64,000 nt of DNA, from assembly GCA_051453625.1 (NCBI GenBank), contig JBOZIK010000001.1, positions 229,952,701 to 230,016,700 of the forward strand, in the 5' to 3' direction. Under the pieces are notes generated by a model. That model worked only from the letters and a program-made list of their open reading frames with translations. It did no database searches and was not told the origin of the DNA. Source of the DNA: Welwitschia mirabilis (lineage: Eukaryota > Gnetophyta > Gnetopsida > Welwitschiales). Position numbers and translations under genes: made by a program. Positions 1 to 9,400 of the stretch are shown here, piece after piece; the first letter of the stretch is position 1, and each line of letters begins with the position of its first letter.

Positions 1-444
1 ATAATTGCAATAATTATTAAGTCTTTTATAGAATTAATTCCATTAGTCATAATTATGTTAATTAGAAAGCCCTCGATGGATATGTCCTCATTTTTATTTA
101 TAAATATTTTTACTAATCATTTTATTTAAGCAGATAATCACAATGTTAGAAACAAATGGTCATGAGTTAAGTATCTAATAATATCTCATTTATATATTTA
201 CATAGGTAAAGAAGTGCTTAAGGAGTTGATAAAGATTTGAAGTATCATCTTTTAATAATAAAGATAATAAAGAACAATATAAGAATTTGAGTATTACATT
301 GAAAGTATCAAATAATAATATGAACATGTAGCATAGATAAAGTAGTAATATTTTGTTTTGAGAGATAAATAATAATTTATTTTAATTCATTTGATACAAA
401 TGTACATTATAGATGAACTGGGAAAGTATTACAAAGATGATGTA
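1..444. other. AT-rich flank, no gene seen
   Basis: No coding stretch or RNA gene is recognised here. It lies beyond the C-terminus of the minus-strand Helitron helicase, so the Helitron 3' terminus (a short hairpin followed by CTRR) would be expected in or left of this stretch; I could not identify it with confidence. Confidence 0.4.
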
Positions 445-1544
445 TTTCAAACTTCTAGGCTTACTAAACGTTGCTCTTCTTGAATCCGTTTTTTCAAGTT
501 AGAACCCTTGGATAATTTTCTGTATCTCTGTATAGAGAAGGGATGTAATATCTTTATTGATTCTTGACTTCACTCGAGAAAGTGCCATAAAAGTTAATCA
601 TGGCATTTCCTTGGGACCAATATCTATACATGCTTTAGTAAGGGTCATCCCCTAAGACTTATGAATTTTCAATACCCATGCGAGTTTTAGAGGTACTTGT
701 TTTGATCGATCTCCATAGAATGGAATGATAGGAACTGTTTTTGGACTTGATTTATCAAAAGGAACTCCAATATAAGTATCAAAATCAACCATGACATAGG
801 TTGGAAGATCAGGTGGATTCTTCCCTGGCGGATAAACTATTGATTTAATAACACCTATAGACCGATTTACTAATCCAGCTTCAGGCCATATATTCATAGT
901 TAACATGACCCGAGCTCCTTGACAAAGAAGAAGTTCCATTTCCAATTCACCATCAGCATCATCATATCTAAATGAATCTCGTGTCTTGTCTGCTACACAT
1001 CGTGNNNNNNNNNNNNNNNNNNNNNNNNNNNNNNNNNNNNNNNNNNNNNNNNNNNNNNNNNNNNNNNNNNNNNNNNNNNNNNNNNNNNNNNNNNNNNNNN
1101 NNNNNNNNNNNNNNNNNNNNNNNNNNNNNNNNNNNNNNNNNNNNNNNNNNNNNNNNNNNNNNNNNNNNNNNNNNNNNNNNNNNNNNNNNNNNNTTCTAAA
1201 TCTTTGTTGATTTGGATCATTACCTTCTTGTCTATAGACTGCATCTAATACAACTATATCAAATGATCTCCACAGTAACTTCATTTCCTCACTACCATTA
1301 TATAGTGAACAATCCTTCACTGGAGGTAACTGAGCAAGATCTCCTATTAGAATGAGAGACCTTCCACCAAAACTCATGTGGTGATGATCCAGAAATATCT
1401 CTTTAAGTCTTTTATCAATCTTAAGTAACATCTTACCCCCTATAAAACTCATCTCATTAAGAATGATGTATTTAACATTTTTGACTGTTCTTGAAGATGT
1501 AGCAACTGTCTTGATGAAGAAGGCTCATAGTCACCAACCTTAAT
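445..1544 (-). pseudogene. Helitron PIF1-type helicase, C-terminal half (copy A)
   Basis: This is the 3' half of the DNA helicase domain of a Helitron rolling-circle transposon, the part that unwinds the donor strand. Reading leftwards, it begins at YIILNEMSF (motif II region, upstream of position 1452), continues through GDLAQLPPV (motif III), the YRQEG motif, an N gap at 1005-1193, then ARVMLTMN, VNRSIG and the motif VI region HKS. A stop replaces the Gln of HKSQG (CAG to TAG), after which the frame continues with MTLTKACIDIGPKEM and LSRVKS to about 445. These motifs are standard for plant Helitron helicases. The domain start (Walker A) is missing because a 100-N gap at 1545 abuts it, with Copia sequence on the other side. 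A second, diverged copy of the shared part lies at 6715-7065. It is a pseudogene, though one of the better preserved stretches here. Confidence 0.85.
1005..1193. other. Assembly gap (189 N)
   Basis: Run of N inside the Helitron helicase copy A. The helicase reading frame is in register on both sides, so the gap length may be close to true. Confidence 0.95.
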
Positions 1545-1644
1545 NNNNNNNNNNNNNNNNNNNNNNNNNNNNNNNNNNNNNNNNNNNNNNNNNNNNNNNN
1601 NNNNNNNNNNNNNNNNNNNNNNNNNNNNNNNNNNNNNNNNNNNN
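1545..1644. other. Assembly gap (exactly 100 N)
   Basis: Exactly 100 N, a common placeholder for a gap of unknown size. It joins Helitron helicase to the RT end of a Copia element, so the Copia RNase H and 3' LTR, and the rest of Helitron copy A, may be missing from the assembly rather than from the genome. Confidence 0.95.
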
Positions 1645-2400
1645 TTTTCTAGTTTGAACTTTTTTATTAAATCTAAAGAGTATTTTTTTGATTGATAAAG
1701 ATACCCTATTCATGTTGTTAAATTTGTAACCACAAAAACATATTTATAGATCCAACCATGCTCATTTCAAATGTAGAGCTCATGAGATTTGCAAAATTAT
1801 TTAACAAGTATTCATCTGTTAATCTAAAAATAATATCATTAACATAGATTTGAACCAGTATTAAATCATTATTAAAACTTGTCTAAATAAAGTTCTATCA
1901 ATGAATCCTCTAGAAAAATCATGTTGAAGCAAAAATGATAAAACTTTCCATACCAAGCTCTGGGAGCTTGTTTTAACTCATACAAGGCTTTGTTAAGTCT
2001 ATAAACGTATTCAGGTTTATGATGATCAGAAAAGCCTTAAGGTTTCATAACATACACTTCTTCTTCAATATTTTTATTAAGAAATGCACTTTTTACATCC
2101 ATTTGAAATACTTTCATTTTCTTGAAACAAGCAAAAGCTAGAAACATTTTGATTGATTCCAATCTAGCAACTAGAGCAAACATGTCTTCACAATCTATTC
2201 CTTTTACTTGGGAATATTCTTGAGCCACGAATATAGCTTTATTCTCAGTAATCTCATTTTTTTAATTTACTTTATTTCTGAAAATCCACTTTATGCCTAT
2301 GACATTTTTTCTTGTTGGTTTTGAAATAAGTATCCAAACCTGATTTCTAGTGAATTGTTCAAGTTCCTCTTGCATGGAATTGATCCAACTTAGATTAGAT
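1645..2400 (-). pseudogene. Copia reverse transcriptase fragment
   Basis: This is the RT domain that would copy element RNA into DNA. From the right it shows SWINSMQEELEQF (about 2395-2340), then the segment starting near 2228 with AQEYSQVKGIDCEDMFA, FQMDVKSAFLN and EEEVYVMKP, then a stop at the usual GF, then VYRLNKALYELKQAPRAWY, all standard Copia RT signatures. The active-site YVDD reads YVND at 1834-1845, so a catalytic Asp is Asn. The last residues before the gap (GYLYQSKKYSLDLIKKF) match the RT/RNase H connection. Several stops and frame changes make it non-functional. Confidence 0.85.
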
Positions 2401-3720
2401 TTAGCCTCTTCAAAAGATTTAGGTTCGATTTGAGATAAAAAGGAGACATGAGCACTAGAGTTTTTAAGAGAGTTTTTAGTAATAATACCTCACTAAACAT
2501 TTCTAATAATAGATTCCAAAGGATGATCTTTGAGTCTCTTAATTTCTAGAGTTGCCTTATCTCTTGAGTTTGATTAATTGAGCAAGAGGGAATAGCATCT
2601 TCATCAAGGTTAATGGAATTCGAAAAATCTGAGACATTATGTATTTTCACATTAATTGATTCTTCCATATGAAGAGTTTATTTTTTAAAAACTCTATAGG
2701 CTCTACTGGATTGAAAGTATTCTAAAAAGATTCCTTCATCTGATTTAGCATTAATTTTTACTAGTTCCTCTCTATCTCTCAAAATGAAACATTTACTTCC
2801 AAAAGTTTTAAGGTAAGATATGTTTGGTTTCTTTTCCTTCCAAAGTTCATAAGAAGTTTTAGAAGTTTCAAGCCTCAAATAAACTCTATTTAATATATGA
2901 TAGGCTGTGTTGATTGCTTTAACTCAAAACTATTTTGGAATTTTTTTATCATTTAACATTACTCTTGCCATATCTAGCAAAGTTTGATTTTTCCTTTTAG
3001 CTATTCCATTTTATTGAGGGATTTAGGGCTGAAAACTCATGGTCAATTCCATTTGTGTTGTAATATAATTTTAATCTTTCATTCTCAAACTCTTTACCAT
3101 GATCTATTTTCTTTATTACATACCCCTTTTCCATTTAAAGCTTCTTAAAAATTTTAATGAAATTTTCATAGGCATCGGATTTTGCATGTAGGAAAGCTAC
3201 CCAAGAAAATCTAGAGAAATCATCAACCATAACTAGAAAATATCTTTTTTTAGATAGACTCGCAGATTAAATGGGCCCAACTAAATTCATATAAATTAAA
3301 TCTAAGGATTTACTAGTTGTAATATCACTAACCCTTTTATGAGACGTTCTAGTTTGTTTTCCCTTTTGACAAGTGTCACATAGCTCTTTGTGAGAAAAAT
3401 AAATTTTAGAAAGATCCCTAACTATCTCATCATGACATAATTTTTTTAAAATATCAAAACTAAAGTGACCTAAATGTTGATGCTAGATAACGTCTTCTTG
3501 AGTATGAGAAGATAGACATGTAGAGTTATTCGATTAATTTACACAATATACATTCTTATGTCTATTTACTACAAGTAATGATTGATTAGTTTGCTATGTT
3601 TAACAATACATTTGTTTTTATTGAAAAAGACTTTATGGCCTTTATTACAAATTTAACTAAGACTTAATAAATTATGCTTTTATCCATTGACAAATAAAAC
3701 ATTGTGAATATTTGGTAAGT
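2401..3720 (-). pseudogene. Copia GAG-pre-integrase and integrase remnant
   Basis: This is the integrase region, which would insert the cDNA. Reading leftwards one sees the GAG-pre-integrase segment with HLGHFSFDILKKLCHDE and ELCDTCQKGKQT (remains of the HHCC zinc-binding part, near 3360-3480), then the core beginning KSLDLIYMNLVGPI, where the first catalytic Asp of the usual HMDL is Asn, then YFLVMVDDFSRFSWV and KIDHGKEFEN, which carries the second core Asp. The stretch at 2678-2878 (SYELWKEKKPNISYLKTFG) is the usual post-core Copia motif. Stops are scattered, mostly TAG or TAA in place of Trp or Gln. Confidence 0.8.
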
Positions 3721-5412
3721 CACCTCCACCGATGCTTCACATTCCTTTAATCTAAGCTCGTCCATTATCCCCAAAGAGGACTTCTCCTCCATTGTATTTT
3801 TTAAAGTTGATGAATTTTGATTTGTTACCTGTCATATGTCTCAAGCACTCACTATCTAGATACCAATAAGAATAATTAGTTGCTTTTAAATCTAGATCAA
3901 TAGGCTTTTAGTTATGGACTTTGAAATCCACCTCAGGCATTTATTTTTGTTTGTAATAAGATGAAACTTTTTGAAGAAAGTAAACTTAAATCCTAATATG
4001 AAGTGAGGAAACCAACTTTTGTGAAAGATACAATTAATCTTAGAATGACCCTTTTTGTTGTAATAATGACAGATGATATTATCTAAAGAATTTTTGAAGT
4101 TTGCCTTAGATAAAGGTTTGAAATATAAGTAGTGATAAGAATTGAATGAGCTAGGGAACGATTTTTGAGAAGCTTGATCCTTAATTCTATAGGAGGTTGA
4201 GGTAGAGTTACTTTTTAGGTCTTTAATTTCCTTTTTCCTAATCTTAAGCTTATCTGAAAATACCTTATTTTCTTTTTTAAGTTGGTTTATTCTATGAGCC
4301 AGATTTCGACATTTTAAATATAATTCTAATTCAATATCATTCAGCATATCTTCACTAATGACTGAATCAATGTGTGAAGAACAACATAAGTTTTCATTAA
4401 CAATAGCCATGAAAGAGATAATACCACATTCTGAATTTGAGTTTTATTTACTTTCACTCTTTTCATTGTCCTATGTTACAAGTAAGACTTTCTTTCCCTT
4501 TCTTTTGTTATCTTTTTTGTTGTTTGGGCAGACATTTGATGTGTGACTAAAACCTTTGCAAGAATAACATTGAATTTCATGACATGCTTTTTCTTTCCTT
4601 CTTGATGGTCTCCTAGATTGACTTCCAACTTGTCATCTCTACATAAAGCTTCTAAACCTTTTAACTAGAAGAGTTACATCATCATCACTTTCTGGTTTTA
4701 GGTCAGACCCATCTTTGATCTTAAGAACTTCATGTGTGGTAGCTAATGCCACACTCTTCTTCTTTTGCTTTTCAAATTTTAGCTTAAAAATGTGAAGGTT
4801 CTTTTGGAGTTTGTCTAGTTTCATGATGTTTAGATTCTTGCTTTCTTCAATAGTGGTTACTTTTGATTCGAACCTTTTCAGCAGAGATCTTAAGGCTCTG
4901 CGAACCACTCTTCATTCTTTAATAGTTTCATCTAATCCATGTATAGAGTTTATAATATCTGTTAGCTTTGCAAAAAAGTCATTTATACCTTCATCGTCTT
5001 TCATCTTTAGATCTTCAAACTAGGTGATCAGCATTTGAAGCTTAGCCTACTTTATTAGATTGGTTCCTTCGTGAGTGATTTCCAAGATATCCCATGCTTC
5101 TTTGGCAGTGGTATACTTTACAAATTTTTTAAAATAGTCTGGACCTATAGTATAGAAGACAACATTTAGGCCTAAGTTGCAAGTTATGGCTTATTTCTCA
5201 TCCTACATCCATTTATTCTTGCCTTTTGGAATTGCTAACTTGGTAACCAGATCCTGCATAGTAGGAGGACAATACCCATTAATGATAGAATCCTAGATTT
5301 CAAGGTTAATGGATTGTACAAAGACTCTCATCTTTGCTTTCCAATAACCATAATTTATTCCATCAAAGAAGAAAGGTCTTTTAATATAATTTCCTTTAGT
5401 GGGTTGACTCAT
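3721..5412 (-). pseudogene. Copia gag with zinc knuckles
   Basis: This is the capsid-like gag polyprotein. The start at 5412 is chosen because the protein opens MSQPTKGNYIKRPFFFDG followed by YWKAKMRVFVQS, the usual start of SIRE-type gag, and lies about 55 bp from the primer-binding site. A zinc knuckle CYSCKGFSHTSNVC is intact at about 4529-4570. A second, at about 4035-4080, reads CHYYNKKGHSKINC and has lost its second Cys. Between them lies a Lys/Glu-rich segment (RINQLKKENKVFSDKL) likely to form a coiled coil. At least five stops fall before 4908, each explained by a single C-to-T or G-to-A change (for example TGG to TAG at EI*DSI). Two open stretches remain, at 4639-4908 and 3892-4410. 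Confidence 0.85.
4529..4570 (-). other. CCHC zinc-knuckle motif of Copia gag
   Basis: The codons give CYSCKGFSHTSNVC, a C-x2-C-x4-H-x4-C knuckle that in gag proteins binds the element RNA. It is intact although the surrounding gene is broken. Confidence 0.8.
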
Positions 5413-5465
5413 TTTCTAGGGATGAGTAAAGTAGAGATCTGTTAGGGTCTGTTGCTCAACCTCAT

Positions 5466-5475
5466 TCTGATACCA
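5466..5475 (-). other. Primer-binding site (initiator Met tRNA)
   Basis: On the minus strand TGGTATCAGA matches the complement of the initiator-Met tRNA 3' end used by Copia elements. It sits between the LTR end and the gag start and fixes the element's orientation. Confidence 0.85.
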
Positions 5476-5942
5476 ATATAAAGTCAAGGATCAACCTTAG
5501 AGGGGGGGTGAATAGGTCTTTTAAAACCCATTTCCTTATTCTTCACAACCTATAAATATGATAAATATAAAAGGAATACAAAACAAGGTATTTAATGGTG
5601 GATAGACACCACCCTTTAGCTTTCTAAACTCCTTATCCTTGCTGGCTTATACTAGCTTCCAAGAATGGTTTTTAGGCTTACCAAATAATCTTTCATAACC
5701 AAGGAGGATTTTAAGACTTATCCTCAACCATGGATGAATGAAAGAAAGAGGATGCACTAATGCACAAATATCTTCTCTAAGGTATATCAATCTCTTCTTT
5801 TAAAGAGGGTACAATGATACAAGCAAAATAGAAATTTGAACTTGAAGATTGTTCAGATGTACTATGAGAAAGTATGACAGTTCTTCTTTTTAAGCTCATA
5901 TTTACAAGTTAGTATCATGTCCTCTATTGATTAGAGAAGAGC

Positions 5943-5950
5943 TTTTATAC
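5943..5950 (-). promoter_or_regulatory. LTR TATA box
   Basis: The minus strand reads AGTATAAAAGCTC, a good plant TATA box inside the Copia LTR in the transcription direction of the element. Confidence 0.6.
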
Positions 5951-6370
5951 TAAAGACATACAAGGTAACCGTTTCCACTAGAATTAGTGAATCGTTGTAT
6001 CTTTTTAAATCATTGTGCTTTTTCTAATGAACCATTGTATTGATAATAGTTATATTTTTCCATCATATGGTCAACCTAACGTGAGACTCGATCGCCTGCC
6101 TTATGGTCTCCCTTATTCTAATGTTAAGTCGCCCTTGCTTCTCGTAGATTTTTCAGTATAGAATAGGAGCAAGTTCGGTCACCCTTATGTCAATAAGCAG
6201 TCAACCTTAACTAGGTCTCCCTGACCCATTTTATTTGGTCAACCTTATGAGGGGAGATTCTGAGCAAAATGTAGTCGCATGTTATCATGTTACTTAGTCA
6301 ACCTTACAATCACCAGATTTAAGTTCCACTGATTATCATGTAGTCGCTCGTTGCAAACTTGTTGATCACC

Positions 6371-6500
6371 CATACTACTATTAGATAGATTCTTACTGTG
6401 TGTGATGTGGTCGCCCATAATAATGTGATCAGTTTCTCGTCCTACTATTAGGTTGAATCTTTCTATGTGTGATGCGGTCGCCCATAGGAATATGATTGGT
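6371..6500. repeat. 67-bp tandem duplication within the Copia LTR
   Basis: CTACTATTAG...TGTGTGATG(T/C)GGTCGCCCATA occurs twice, with GGTCGCCCATA at 6409 and 6476, giving a 67-bp period. It belongs to a wider cluster of the same short motif. Confidence 0.7.
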
Positions 6501-6714
6501 CGCCCATGTTTGAACTAGTCTTCTTTATGTTGTATTAGTTCGGTTAGCCGGTTTTACATGTGCAGTTGCCCGATCCTGAAGTAGTGTCACAGTTCTTTAA
6601 TAGTCAGTTACCTGACATTTTAAGTCAGTCACCCAGTTCTGAGAAATACCTGCACAAAATACTAACTACAAAAACTTATTAAATTAATCAATGAAAATGG
6701 GTTCAAATAATTTA

Positions 6715-7330
6715 TAAATCTTTGTTAATTTGGATCATTATCCTTTTGTCTATAGACTGCATCTAATGTAACAACTGTATCAAATGATCTCTAGAGTATC
6801 TTCATTTTCAAATTATCATTATATAATGGACAATCCTTTACTGGAGGTAACTGAGCAAGATCTCCTATTAATATGATAGACCTTTCACCAAAACTCATAT
6901 GGCACTAAGTAGGAAATATCTCTTTAAGCCTTTTATCAATATTAAATAACATCTTATCCTCTATAAAATTCATTTCATTAAGAATGATGTATTTGACATT
7001 TTTTAACCACTCTTGAAGATGTAGCAACTATTTTGATGAAGCAGGCTCATAGTCACCAATCTTATACCCAATGCTGAATGTATTATCATTCCCTTAATGT
7101 TTTATGCAGCGACTGCAGTTGGTGCAAGCACCATAATAATTCCAATGTTTTCTAAACACAGCTTTATAAATTCATTTCTTATAGCATTAATAAGAAAAGA
7201 TTTTCCTGTTCCTGCTATTCCTTGGTTTATCATGTGTAAAGGTTGAATGTCTTCTTACTCAAAGTCTTGTAGTACCAAATGAGATATGAGTATGTTAAAG
7301 CATTTTATTTGTTTTAAATCCAGGTTAGCT
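6715..7330 (-). pseudogene. Helitron PIF1 helicase, N-terminal half (copy B)
   Basis: From the right it reads QIKCFNILISHLVL (the Q-motif-like start), QPLHMINQGIAGTGKSFLI with the Walker A motif GTGKS at about 7198-7221, then IIMVLAPTAVAA (motif Ia), IIHSALGI, and the region shared with copy A (motifs II and III). The shared part is close to copy A but clearly diverged, including replaced codons and small indels. Stops include one right after APTAVAA. Motifs after YRQ are absent. In the family this domain powers strand separation during rolling-circle transposition. Confidence 0.85.
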
Positions 7331-7389
7331 AGGCTATTATTTTGGTTTCTTTCATCTTATACCAATAAATTATGTGATGTTATGTTACT

Positions 7390-7960
7390 TTACACAAAGG
7401 AAATAACATATTTTACATAGTCTTTTCCTTTATAGTTTGCAGACCAATTAAATTGCCTATCAAAATCACGTAAGCTAAGCATGTCATGTTCACTTCTTTG
7501 AAGAAGTCTTTTATTTAGAAAATGTCTTGTTAAGACTTGATAATCATTTTCATAATGATTCACATGTGATGATTCCACATCCTCATGTTGATCCTCCTCG
7601 ATGGTTGCATGTTCAAAATCCTCATCATATGATGGATTACACTGCTCATATAGATGTACAATAGACATCCATTTAGCCTTTATTTCTTCATTTGTACTTC
7701 CCAAATCATGTTTGATATCTCTAAATAGATAATGAAGGAGCCCAATAATAAGCCATCCATTTATCATCATATTTATTAGGTCATACACGAAACCTAAGAA
7801 TAGCTCTGATAATTGCATGTTCCTTTCTTGGATGCTAGGCATCATCTCCTATCTTCCTTGGATTAAATATATAATATTTTGCATAATTAAATAATGATAT
7901 GCATTTCATATGAAGTGGCCTTTCTTGATACTAATTGAACAATGTGGTATATACTCATTC
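7390..7960 (-). pseudogene. Helitron linker region between Rep and helicase
   Basis: This conserved stretch joins Rep and helicase in Helitron proteins. From the right it shows LHMKCISLFNYAKYY, HPRKEHAIIRAILRF, then after a frame change LLHYLFRDIKHDLGS, KWMSIVHLYEQC and LSLRDFDRQFNW. An open stretch covers 7390-7845. The motif order and the residues FNYAKYY and LLHYLFRD are what is usually seen in plant Helitrons. A frameshift near 7745 and a stop near 7850 break it. Confidence 0.7.
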
Positions 7961-8420
7961 TTCATCTACATCATGGCTTTATTTCACTTTTTTATATACC
8001 TCCTTAGAGACATTAAGTGATACAAATACCCTACTACTTTCAACCAAGGAAAGTCCTTGTAGCATGTGGCAGGTTTCCATAGCTCCAATATCACGATCTG
8101 CTGCAGTATCCATCATTAACCTTTTATAAGCTGAAATGGCAGGCTCATTGGGATCTCTTTCTTGTGATATCTTCATTAATGTGTCAAAATATGACTTTGA
8201 CTTCTTCTCTGACTTTGAGGCATACTTTGCAATATATTGTATAACAACATATTTATCAAGCACAGGTTGGAAGTCTATATTTGCTCGCCATGTTTGTAGA
8301 ATCATTCTATTATGAACATTTAACCTATCATCATTTCTCCTTGGCTCATACTTCTTCTCATTGTTTTGATCTATATACAACCTAGAATCATGAGGTTGTA
8401 ACTCCCATGGAATGTTATAT

Positions 8421-8497
8421 CTACATGAAATAACAAGTATTAGTATCTATGGTTTGAATATATTTAAAATTCTAAAGGAGTAGTATTTTGTGAGTAC
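8421..8497 (-). other. Spliceosomal intron 2 of Helitron Rep (77 bp)
   Basis: The donor is CAG/GTACTC and the acceptor TTTCATGTAG/ATAT. Removal splits an Arg codon and joins QMC-R-YNIPWEL, matching the conserved C-R-(Y/F) followed by P and L/Q-rich residues of Helitron Rep. Without splicing the frame runs into a stop at 8464. Confidence 0.7.
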
Positions 8498-8664
8498 CTG
8501 CACATTTGTCGACCATTTCGTCTTCTCAAACATGCTCCTGGTTTACATACTGTATGTCTTTGAACACTATTCAATAACATTGTGTAATCCTGATCTAGTT
8601 CCATATGTTGAAGATCCTCTTTTCGTAATTGACATGGATGAAGATCCATGTTTCGTCTTGGGGC

Positions 8665-8745
8665 CTACAAAACCAAAGATTACTATAATGTCTATAACAT
8701 AGTAATTAATTGAACATGTAATAGAAACATATAACTTTTACTTAC
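8665..8745 (-). other. Spliceosomal intron 1 of Helitron Rep (81 bp)
   Basis: On the minus strand the sequence after GTAAATGCT is GTAAGTAAAAG, a consensus donor, and it ends TTTGGTTTTGTAG, a good acceptor. Removing it joins RVNA to APRRN in the same frame, giving the usual Rep sequence order. Confidence 0.75.
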
Positions 8746-9400
8746 AGCATTTACTCTGCCGTATTCATCAAATCTATTATTCCATGCATGCGCAATGGAA
8801 TCAAAAAATCTCTTTGCATTTTCCAGTGCAATATCATCATTCCAGTTTAGTAGTTCCATGTTAGGAGCTCCTTTTATCCACAGGAATCCATGTACATGTG
8901 GAGAACCTCTATGTTGCCATTCAAATCATGTCCAATAATCTACAACATTAAACTCCTTTATTAGAATTGCCTCTCTAAATTTTTTGTGACGGTTATACAT
9001 GTATTCTGAAACAATGTGTGGGTTCTCAATAATGTTTTGCAATCGCCATCATCTTGCTTCAGATGGATGCTGTGGTTGTTCACCGGGCATGATATCATAT
9101 AGATCAGGCCAATATAAATCTGTAGCACTTAAAGTAAAGAATATTGTAGGAGTTCCAAGTGGTGTAACCATATCTAATAGCTCACATTTACTTTTTTTTC
9201 CAATAAGATGGTGTGCCTCGTAAAGAGCTTCCATATCTCATCAAGTTGTCTATTATTGCATTTAATGGACAATTGTTTATTTATTCACGTAATTCTTCTA
9301 TTGTAATAGGGGCATCTGCTATGCTCTTTTTGAAGAACATTATTGTAGATTTAAGCATCCTATGTCTCATAATCATATTGAACATATAATACCTAAAGTA

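Larger units (their letters stand above)
1645..6656 (-). mobile_element. Ty1/Copia LTR retrotransposon, incomplete (SIRE/Maximus-like)
   Basis: The element reads on the minus strand with the Copia order: LTR (about 5478-6656), primer-binding site (5466-5475), gag (start at 5412), integrase, then reverse transcriptase up to the gap at 1644. Integrase upstream of RT separates Copia from Gypsy. RNase H and the 3' LTR are not seen; the 100-N gap lies where they should be. Every domain carries in-frame stops. Helitron sequence lies on both sides, but the two flanks overlap by about 350 bp of helicase and differ from each other, so this is not simply one Helitron with a Copia insertion. Confidence 0.85.
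5478..6656 (-). repeat. 5' LTR of the Copia element
   Basis: The LTR is bounded on the right by TGTGCAGG (minus strand, at 6656) and on the left by the primer-binding site; the exact left end is uncertain by a few bases. A C-rich run with CACCCCCCC near the inner end is typical of this Copia group. A TATA box lies at 5943-5950. The half at 6061-6650 is less AT-rich than anything around it and is full of GGTCGCCC/GGTCAACC-type motifs. No second LTR is present for comparison. Confidence 0.65.
6715..9400 (-). mobile_element. Helitron Rep/helicase element (copy B)
   Basis: This is the coding part of an autonomous-type Helitron. On the minus strand it gives, in order, the Helitron-like N-terminal/Rep domain (9400 to about 7979), a linker (about 7960-7390) and the PIF1 helicase (about 7330-6715). 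The helicase is cut off after the motif III and YRQ region near 6715, where unrelated sequence and the Copia LTR begin. Element ends (5' TC, 3' hairpin-CTRR) were not found. There are several stops and at least one frameshift, so it is inactive. Confidence 0.85.
7979..9400 (-). pseudogene. Helitron Rep (HUH endonuclease) gene with introns
   Basis: This encodes the rolling-circle initiator that nicks and joins DNA. Exon 1 (9400 to 8746) has MFNMIMRHRMLKSTIMFFKK, LGTPTIFFTLSATDLYWPDL, PHIVSEYMYNRHKKF, then EWQHRGSPHVHGFLW, whose HVH is the metal-binding HUH motif (about 8878-8917). An intron at 8665-8745 and another at 8421-8497 separate exon 2 (APRRNMDLHPC...VQRHTVCKPGACLRRR) from exon 3 (YNIPWELQPHDSRLYIDQ, then WRANIDFQPVLDKYVVIQYIAKYASKSEKK). 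YIAKY carries the two catalytic tyrosine positions. Stops include CGA to TGA just before EWQHRG and one near 9275. The frame is otherwise nearly continuous across both introns. Confidence 0.87.

Noticed and set aside
972-1244. Short open frames crossing the first gap
   Set aside because: They are mostly N; the only real coding there is the minus-strand helicase.
652-1452. Open frame of 266 codons as an intact PIF1 helicase gene
   Set aside because: It spans an N gap, lacks the Walker A half and is followed by a stop within the motif VI region, after which the domain continues; it is a fragment of a Helitron.
7935-9223. Plus-strand open frames at 7935, 8490 and 8999
   Set aside because: They are antisense to the Helitron Rep gene.
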